Shown here in pieces: positions 58,578 through 64,000 of a stretch of DNA of 64,000 bases. The DNA is taken from positions 1 to 64,000 of the forward strand of contig WNNJ02002338.1 in NCBI GenBank assembly GCA_012934845.2, given 5' to 3'. The stretch comes from Pomphorhynchus laevis (lineage: Eukaryota > Acanthocephala > Palaeacanthocephala > Echinorhynchida > Pomphorhynchidae). The notes beneath the pieces were generated by a model. It saw only the letters and a program-made list of their open reading frames with translations. It was not told the origin of the DNA and did no database searches. The position numbers and the translations under genes were made by a program. Position 1 is the first letter of the stretch; each line of letters starts with the position of its first letter.

Positions 58578-59873
58578 TTGATAAAGCTAGTAATAACTTT
58601 GTCTTCATATGCAAAAAGCTTTATTATGATAATACTAATGAAAGAGGTTAATTCTAATGATTTAAATGTAAATCCAACATATGAACGTAGTGAGTTGAGT
58701 TTAGAAACAATTATTACAAGTCACTGTTCTAATAAAAAGGGTATAAAGGTTGAATTAGATAATAAAACTATACCTATATTATATTGGAATCCAAAATTAC
58801 ATAAAAATCCAATAAAACCTAGGTTCATATGTAGTGCGTTTAAATGTACATTAAAACCACTTTCTGTCTATATGAATAAAATACTTAAAGTAATTAAAGC
58901 ACATTTTAAAAAATATTGCAAGGTAATCGAAATTAATACTGGTATAAAACACTATTTCAGTATTAATTCTACAAAAGAATTTTTAGAACAGACAAAAGGA
59001 ATAAATTTTCAAAATATAAATACATACGATTTTAGTACTCTTTATACAAATCTAGGTTTAGTAGATATTAAAGAAGCGTTAGTAAAATTAATTAATCTTA
59101 TATTCGGAAAAAGATATACATATATATGTTATAATAATTATAACGCCTATCTAACAAAAATTAAACCATCAAATAAATATAAATATATGGATAAAATTGA
59201 ATTAATAGAATCCTTAAATATTTTGATAAATCAAAATTATTTAAAAGTAGGGACATCTATATTTAGACAAGTAAAAGGTGTTCCAATGGGTGGTAATAGT
59301 ATCCCAATTATAGCTGACTTGTTTTTAAGCTTTATAGAATATGAATTTGTTCATAACTGTGTAAAAACTAAATCTAAACAATATAAATATATGAAATATA
59401 TGTTTCGATACATTGATGATATATGTGTATTTAATTCTAATAATTTTTATTCAATTAGTGAGCACATTTATCCAGAAAGCCTTATTCTTAACAAAACCAA
59501 TATTAATGATAAAGAAGGTGTATATCTAGATATGAACATTAAATTAACATTAACTAAAACTACTATTAATTTATATCGTAAAGATGACATATTTAAATTT
59601 ACAAGAAACATATTTTTGCATGAGCATTCATGCATACCATATAATATAAAATATAATACATTAAATAATGAAATTTTAAGAATTGCAACAATATGTAATG
59701 ATATTGGCTTTCTTCAAAATCATTTAAATAATTTAATAGATACATATTTTAAACTAGGTTACTATAAAAATAACATCAAGCAGAAAATAGTAAAATATAT
59801 AAATCAACACAATAATATAAAGAATAAATTTAAACTCTTAAGTGGCAAATTTTTATGGATGGATAATAAATAA
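58578..59873 (+). CDS. Naiad I reverse transcriptase, open
   Basis: 431 codons are open. YWNPKLHKNPIKPRFICSAF is at about 69-88, motif A TYDFSTLYTNLGLVD at about 151-165, motif B RQVKGVPMGGNSIPIIADLF at about 232-251, motif C FRYIDDICVFN at about 276-286 with both aspartates, GVYLDMNIKLTL and the C-terminal thumb to FLWMDNK. Between PKLHK and motif A lies the KVIKAHFKKYCKVIEINTG region. The first about 15 codons are out of the normal frame. This is the best preserved Naiad RT in the window and a good reference for the other copies. Confidence 0.9.
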   Translation: MIKLVITLSSYAKSFIMIILMKEVNSNDLNVNPTYERSELSLETIITSHCSNKKGIKVELDNKTIPILYWNPKLHKNPIKPRFICSAFKCTLKPLSVYMNKILKVIKAHFKKYCKVIEINTGIKHYFSINSTKEFLEQTKGINFQNINTYDFSTLYTNLGLVDIKEALVKLINLIFGKRYTYICYNNYNAYLTKIKPSNKYKYMDKIELIESLNILINQNYLKVGTSIFRQVKGVPMGGNSIPIIADLFLSFIEYEFVHNCVKTKSKQYKYMKYMFRYIDDICVFNSNNFYSISEHIYPESLILNKTNINDKEGVYLDMNIKLTLTKTTINLYRKDDIFKFTRNIFLHEHSCIPYNIKYNTLNNEILRIATICNDIGFLQNHLNNLIDTYFKLGYYKNNIKQKIVKYINQHNNIKNKFKLLSGKFLWMDNK

Positions 59874-60256
59874 TATACTTTGCATTAGAATAAGATACTA
59901 GATAGTTATTTCAGAGGAAATACATCATTAGCATGTATTTGGCCCCGCTGCTATGTTGGGTAGAGGAGTTAGGGGCCGAAACCTGATAGCATAGCAGTTC
60001 CTTCCTGATGACCTCTAATTCTTATTCTGATACAACGTCTGTTATTTATTAGTCAATTCATAAAAATGACGTTTATTTTAAATTTTATTTTTTATTTTTT
60101 ATTTTTATTTTTATTTTATAACTTGATTTAAATTATAGAAAATCTAAAAACAATTATTAATTTTATTATTTAATTATTAAAATTTTGATTTAGCATTATT
60201 GTTTTGTTTATTTTATAATTATATAACAATACGTAGACTCAGTTAGCTGATTTAAT
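59874..60256 (+). other. Naiad I 3' tail
   Basis: After the stop come about 40 bases, the folded region (59918-60030), then AT-rich sequence with GTTATTTATTAGTCAATTC and the common end GTAGACTCAGTTAGCTGATT. Sub-elements of the fold are given in the next entry. Confidence 0.85.
59918..60021 (+). ncRNA. Candidate folded RNA (kissing hairpin plus pseudoknot) in the Naiad tail
   Basis: Helices read directly: AAATACAT/ATGTATTT (59918-59925/59933-59940, loop CATTAGC); GGCCCC/GGGGCC (59941-59946/59972-59977); CTGCTATG/CATAGCAG (59948-59955/59990-59997), interleaved with the previous helix as a pseudoknot; and CATTAG of the first loop against CTGATG (60005-60010). An alternative pairing, GAGTTAGGGG with CCTCTAATTC, competes with the second helix. 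The region is conserved in copies A, C, L and partly J and K. Confidence 0.6.
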
Positions 60257-60345
60257 TATTTAAATTTTAACTGTACAATTAAGGTTCCCACAAATGGGCC
60301 TCTATACATTTAAAATAGTGGTATAAATACCATATCATAAACACA

Positions 60346-60960
60346 TTACTCTGATAAAACACGTCCTGCTCGAAGATACGAAGTCCGCTGAAACTGAACA
60401 CGTGGACATATAAGCGTCGCAGAGCAAGTTTTCGCAAGACACATACTAATATATGTCCTGATTGATGATATCGTGACGGCGTATTCGCTTTTTTGTTGTT
60501 CAGCGATTTTTAGAGCCAATGATTTAATACATGCTTGTGCACTCTTGCCAGCTCCGCCCGTAGTCGCCCAAATAAGGGGACAAAATGAGCTGTGCTCTAT
60601 TGTATGTATCCTTTCTTCGTACTTGGCACATTTTCTATTTTCGTGGAAAGTGAATGTGACATCTGTTGACTTTTCGCAATAGGACGGAGCATGATTGTTG
60701 AAAACGACTACATCAAAAAATGTACGCTCCATATTCCCACCGAACAGTCCATTACCTACTATATCAGCTCGAGCATCATCTTGTCTGGTTGTTGTACTAA
60801 TATTGAAACTGATGTTTTCAGGAACTGGAGTCAGAGATGGTTCTGCAAACACATTCCAACAGACTGTGTTCAACTTCTTAACCAAAAAGTCTCGAAGTTG
60901 AATGCGCTCCTTTTGCACGAGAGAGCATGCGACGTTGTTAATCTCTGACCACATTGACAC
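60346..60960 (-). CDS. LINE 3 RLE nuclease and C-terminal tail
   Basis: 204 open codons. DDARADIVGNGLFGGNMER carries the first acidic strand of the restriction-like nuclease and RTFFDVVVFNNHAPSYC the second. The helical tail follows (FCPLIWATTGGAGKSAQAC, then IRTYISMCLAKTCS). Spacing and wording match LINES 1 and 2. It overlaps the preceding block in another frame, so one frame change lies between knuckle and nuclease. Confidence 0.75.
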   Translation of the reverse strand: MSMWSEINNVACSLVQKERIQLRDFLVKKLNTVCWNVFAEPSLTPVPENISFNISTTTRQDDARADIVGNGLFGGNMERTFFDVVVFNNHAPSYCEKSTDVTFTFHENRKCAKYEERIHTIEHSSFCPLIWATTGGAGKSAQACIKSLALKIAEQQKSEYAVTISSIRTYISMCLAKTCSATLICPRVQFQRTSYLRAGRVLSE

Positions 60961-61868
60961 TTATCCGGCAAATCTTTGGGAGTTAAACCATATCGAACAG
61001 ACAACGCATCTCGAAACTCTTGCGTTGACAACTGACAATCCGTAGAAACCAACGCATCTCTTGTTAGCCAATTAGAGGCACCCTTCAGGGATGCATATTC
61101 CACTGATTTTCGCAATATAGGAATGATCTCTGGCTTGAGTTTTTCAGCATAATTTCGATTTTCTTCTTTATGTTCGTTTTGAATTGCAGACAATAAGTGC
61201 ATTACTGAGAAACCAATATCTAAATCAGGTTCTTCATATATGGACGATAACAATCGTGCAGCGTTGTACTGTCTGGTTAATTCACTCTCAATATTTCGTA
61301 TTCCTAGTCCCCCCAAACTGGTTGACAAAGAACATACTCCCCTCAAATCAAGATCAATGTCATCGCCAAACATGGAATTCATAAATTTTGTGTCAATAAC
61401 ATTCTTTAGATCATCCAACCATTCTATGTCACAATCAACGGCTCGGAAAAGGTGAGTCCACTTTGACTGAACTGCAAGAGAGTATGTCACAAATGCGGAA
61501 TTAGTATCGGCATCAGCGGCATTAGCAACATCCTTGACCAGATTTGACATCGATAAAAACTGCCCGCAGCAATACTCCCTTACAAACTTTGGCGTGCCAA
61601 TAGGTGCATCAAGTACCTTTAATCCATCTTCATTAATGATTAAACCATCAGCTCCAAAGATATGTTGAGCGCGGATCATGTTTCTTGGATGTATAAGCAA
61701 CCTCGATTTGTTTGGATTGACATGGTATCCATACTGCTCACCTATTGAGCAAAGAAGACGCCATACACGTGATAGATCGTCAAGCCCACCAACGAAAGTC
61801 GAATCATCTGCATACCAGCATTGTTTTATTGACGGAATCGATTCTCTGATTTTATATATCAAGGGCAT
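60870..61868 (-). CDS. LINE 3 RT motif C to zinc knuckle
   Basis: 332 open codons begin just after a single in-frame stop. CWYADDSTFVGGLDD is motif C, YHVNPNKSRLLIHPRN motif D, and GLKVLDAPIGTPKFVREYC the E-region. LGGLGIRNIESELTRQYNAA follows in the thumb. The block ends with the knuckle DKCQCGQRLTTSHALSCKR. The only break with the upstream block is that stop, between motifs B and C. Confidence 0.8.
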   Translation of the reverse strand: MPLIYKIRESIPSIKQCWYADDSTFVGGLDDLSRVWRLLCSIGEQYGYHVNPNKSRLLIHPRNMIRAQHIFGADGLIINEDGLKVLDAPIGTPKFVREYCCGQFLSMSNLVKDVANAADADTNSAFVTYSLAVQSKWTHLFRAVDCDIEWLDDLKNVIDTKFMNSMFGDDIDLDLRGVCSLSTSLGGLGIRNIESELTRQYNAARLLSSIYEEPDLDIGFSVMHLLSAIQNEHKEENRNYAEKLKPEIIPILRKSVEYASLKGASNWLTRDALVSTDCQLSTQEFRDALSVRYGLTPKDLPDKCQCGQRLTTSHALSCKRSAFNFETFWLRS

Positions 61869-62933
61869 CTACGAGATTGCAAACGCTGGCATCGCAAGAG
61901 GGTCCCCTTGAGTGACACCCTCTGACAATGCTAAATTACCTCCTTGGCCAACAAGTAAAGCATTTAGCTTATATATATTTCTCAGAACACATGTGAAGGC
62001 AGGGCATACTTTTTCGACATTTTTAAGCATTAGGCATCTATTCATTAGATTAAACGCATTTTTCGCGTCAACTGACAGTATTCCATATTGCTCGTCCGAG
62101 TGGAAATGATCGGTTAATGTATGTATCACATACCCTAGCCCACCTGGCTGTCCCGCACACATTTGCAGATTACCTGCTACTGCCCTTAAATCTCTTTTAG
62201 CCACATTCAGAATAGCTTTACCAATTACACGACGAAATACCTCACCTACTCCAATAGGTCGGACACCAGGGCGCTTATTTAACGCAACAATTCTGCTGTT
62301 AACGTATGCCTGTAAAGACTCAGCCGGAATTGATTCTGATGCAATGCGCACTGCTAAACCCGCAATGGCATCAGCTAACTTTATCGAGTGTGATCCAAAA
62401 GCCGTTAACATTCGTCTGAACGCAATCGCCGTTATCCCAGAAGGACCGGCCCCTCCATGAGTCCTCAATGATTCCCTGATAATTGCACGTCCATCGATTC
62501 CACTATATATTGAAAAGTGATGGGATTTACAATTAGTTATAGGAAGCGATAACACTGCATCTTGAGAAAGTGGCTGCGCAGGCGGATGTAATTCAGTCAA
62601 AATATCAGATACAAGCTTACCATCACACATATCGTCAAAACTATAAACCGTATTGCCATCTTCAGTGTCTTCAAGGATTTTTATCGCTGCACTCGTTTTG
62701 CCTGTTCGCATAAAACGAGAAAATTTTTTCTGCTTACTTATTCTTTGAAAACCCTTTGCAAATCCATCACTAACCATTCGACGTTGTAAGATGCTTGCCT
62801 CGTCAAAAAGTTCTTTATACTTTCCCAAATTCCAATCATCCATTCTTCGTAGTAGAGCCTTTCTTATTGTACCAATTCCTCTCGATGGTATTGATTGTAA
62901 CATCAATTGACTCATTACCACAACTTCTTTCAA
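61869..62933 (-). CDS. LINE 3 pre-RT region and RT motifs to B
   Basis: 354 open codons: VVMSQLMLQSIPSRGIGTIR, MRTGKTSAAIKILEDTED, LTELHPPAQPLS, HGGAGPSGITAIAFRRML, RPGVRPIGVGEVFRRVIGK, LSVDAKNAFNLMNRCLM (motif A) and SEGVTQGDPLAMPAFA (motif B). It parallels LINE 1 at 26500-25500. The stop at its end is a single in-frame TAG, after which the same frame continues. Confidence 0.8.
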   Translation of the reverse strand: MKEVVVMSQLMLQSIPSRGIGTIRKALLRRMDDWNLGKYKELFDEASILQRRMVSDGFAKGFQRISKQKKFSRFMRTGKTSAAIKILEDTEDGNTVYSFDDMCDGKLVSDILTELHPPAQPLSQDAVLSLPITNCKSHHFSIYSGIDGRAIIRESLRTHGGAGPSGITAIAFRRMLTAFGSHSIKLADAIAGLAVRIASESIPAESLQAYVNSRIVALNKRPGVRPIGVGEVFRRVIGKAILNVAKRDLRAVAGNLQMCAGQPGGLGYVIHTLTDHFHSDEQYGILSVDAKNAFNLMNRCLMLKNVEKVCPAFTCVLRNIYKLNALLVGQGGNLALSEGVTQGDPLAMPAFAIS

Positions 62934-62978
62934 TGCCCGTTGTTTATGTAAACTAGGGATCGCGACTGCGTTGAATTT

Positions 62979-63347
62979 TTATGTCAGGAGATTGATAAAC
63001 TGACCACTGGTACTGCATTTTGGAAGTTTCATGTGATTTGGAACCCAGCTTATCACTGTCATATACATGTCCTCGATCAAATTATCGTAATTTAAATTCT
63101 CCCGACGCTGTCCAACGACGACTGGTTCATTAGATGTATCGACTGTTGAAAGATGACAATTTAAATTGTCCAGGGGCACACTATCTAAGTTCTTAGATAT
63201 CATATTTGGACACGTATTTTGGCAACAAGCTGCTCTGCAGTTGACACATGCTGTTTTATTTTTCGCATACCGACATCCTTTGCATCTTGCAGCATTACTG
63301 TTGCATGTACAGCACGGGGCAATATTACTCGGCTTACCCTTCGTCAT
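62979..63347 (-). CDS. LINE 3 N-terminal cysteine-rich domain
   Basis: The ATG at 63347 begins MTKGKPSNIAPCCTCNSN. Residues 12-48 are cysteine-dense (CCTC, CKGCRYAKNKTACVNCRAACC) like LINE 1, suggesting a CXC-type zinc-binding fold. VISWVPNHMKLPKCSTSGQF near the end matches the conserved segment IKWIPNHFALPKCGASQKF of LINE 2. A stop and a frame change separate it from the next block. Confidence 0.8.
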   Translation of the reverse strand: MTKGKPSNIAPCCTCNSNAARCKGCRYAKNKTACVNCRAACCQNTCPNMISKNLDSVPLDNLNCHLSTVDTSNEPVVVGQRRENLNYDNLIEDMYMTVISWVPNHMKLPKCSTSGQFINLLT

Positions 63348-63587
63348 GGAATGTTTAAGTTAGTTCTCGCTGGCTTGTACTTGTGATGATGTATTGTGAA
63401 TTTCGTTGTTGTATGTTATTTGTATTTACTTCAGATTGTATTTTATTTATTGTATGTTTATTAGAAACCGAAATTTTTTTTTATTATATTAATTATATTA
63501 ACTATTATAATTATATTATTTTTTTTATTTTTTAAATATATTATTAATTACAACATATGGTTCCCTCAAATGAACATATGGTTCCCT

Positions 63588-63611
63588 CAATTATTATATT
63601 AATAATAATTG
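63588..63611. repeat. Foldback at the 5' junction of Naiad H (10-bp arms)
   Basis: CAATTATTAT (63588-63597) and ATAATAATTG (63602-63611) flank the loop ATTA. It is AT-rich, but the outer C-G pair and its position at the truncation point fit the other cases. Confidence 0.75.
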
Positions 63612-64000
63612 TAACTGCAATACCGCAGGTGTAGTGTATCTAATACAATGTACATGTGGATTTCAATATATAGGAAAAACATATCAAATGTTAAAAACTA
63701 GGTTTAGGCAAAACATATATAATATACAGCATAATAGTCAAGCTATATTTCATAAACATATGAGATTAAAAGGACATGATATTAAAAACTGTAAATTATT
63801 TATTTTAGAACATATTATCGAAGAAAACATTTCAATATTAAATCAAAAACTATTAGAAAAAGAAGATTTTTGGATTAAAACGCTTAATTCCATGTACCCA
63901 TTAGGATTGAATGACGTGGTACAATGAATTGGCAGAAGTAGTATAATACATAATAAACAACCATATTATAATAATACGGTAAGACGCAAACCAAGAAGTA
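63602..64000 (+). mobile_element. Naiad copy H (endonuclease to linker; runs off the window)
   Basis: It starts inside the cysteine-rich part (codons for NNNCNCNTAG) and reads the GIY-YIG core in the open block 63634-63927: YLIQCTCGFQYIGKTYQML, KTRFRQNIYNIQ, FHKHMRLKGHDIKN, ISILNQKLLEKEDFWIKTL, then MYPLGLNDVVQ. Here the endonuclease reads without a break into the linker, showing that both belong to one protein. One stop near 63925 follows. The copy leaves the window at base 64000. Confidence 0.9.

Larger units (their letters stand above)
58250..60256 (+). mobile_element. Naiad copy I (linker, RT and complete tail)
   Basis: It starts within the linker (THNLELIENCELRKLLSKGY) and runs through an open RT to a full tail ending ACTCAGTTAGCTGATTTAATT. 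The KGYKYRLNNNNDKN site is present and empty. Only a stop near 58446 and a frame change near 58627 interrupt the part before the RT core. The 5' end is in low-complexity TTA/TAA sequence. Confidence 0.9.
60268..63475 (-). mobile_element. RLE-type LINE 3
   Basis: In element sense: 5'UTR 63475-63348, protein in four main blocks 63347-60346, and a short 3' end with the hairpin GGTTCCCACAAATGGGCC (plus-strand reading, 60283-60300) shared with LINE 1. The protein resembles LINE 1 more than LINE 2. It lies between Naiads I and H. A duplicated GGTTCCCTCAAATGAACATAT-like stub at 63560-63590 looks like the end of yet another copy (quoted unit: GGTTCCCTCAA). Confidence 0.8.

Noticed and set aside
59941-59997. 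HDV-like ribozyme in the Naiad tail
   Set aside because: Two interleaved helices are in the P1/P2 order of HDV ribozymes, but no P3 hairpin or catalytic J4/2-like segment is visible.
59972-60011. Hammerhead ribozyme in the Naiad tail (CGAAAC and CTGATGA both present)
   Set aside because: The two core boxes are in the order of a type II hammerhead, but the stem next to them leaves unpaired C residues and no stem I can form in the short stretch between them. The published description of Naiads also reports no canonical hammerhead.
1-64000. CRISPR array, rRNA, tRNA or bacterial operon
   Set aside because: No spaced direct repeats of CRISPR type, no rRNA-like blocks and no cloverleaf with conserved arms were seen. 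Gene content is entirely eukaryotic.

Overview
The window is AT-rich animal DNA made almost entirely of transposable elements nested in one another. The mix points to an invertebrate metazoan: N-terminal-endonuclease Penelope-like elements of Naiad type, a canonical Penelope-like element, APE- and RLE-type LINEs, a Merlin DNA transposon and Ty3/Gypsy remains. I cannot name the phylum from sequence alone. The only convincing host-type gene is a short intronless eIF4E reading frame at 15162-15755. I see no rRNA, tRNA or CRISPR array.

Layout. 1-1545: starts of LINE ORF1s on the minus strand. 1690-3991: a CR1-like LINE split by a truncated Naiad. 3992-4985: LINE RT relic. 5000-6738: Gypsy fossil. 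6739-12265: three Naiads head to tail on the minus strand; the middle one is nearly full length. 12272-14975: RTE/BovB-like LINE holding a Naiad tail stub. 15162-15755: eIF4E. 16388-18600: RLE-type LINE ending in an OTU protease domain (internally deleted copy). 18787-20010: LINE relics. 20205-23725: two plus-strand Naiads. 23726-30440: two different RLE LINEs inserted at one and the same site of a Naiad, which resumes at 30441. 30614-38830: three APE LINEs, one (31386-35885) with both ORFs open. 38927-41165: Naiad tail interrupted by a canonical Penelope-like element with hammerhead-like ends. 41168-47290: second OTU LINE, split by a Naiad. 47625-52330: RLE LINE split by a Gypsy element with 90-bp LTRs. 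52418-54654: Merlin. 54655-57155: Naiad tails, relics and 237-bp tandem repeats. 57780-64000: RLE LINE pieces and two further Naiads.

Naiad is the main landing platform. Its single reading frame (GIY-YIG nuclease, CxC linker, reverse transcriptase), structured leader and structured 3' tail can be read by comparing the copies. Other elements repeatedly insert into it, twice at an identical position.

The strongest unusual signals are: (1) an RLE LINE whose protein ends in an OTUD3-like deubiquitinase domain, present in two copies; (2) perfect short-loop foldback palindromes at most 5'-truncated element junctions; (3) two distinct RLE LINEs sharing one Naiad target site; (4) a conserved kissing-loop/pseudoknot fold in the Naiad tail; and (5) 5'-UTR segments shared between APE and RLE LINEs.
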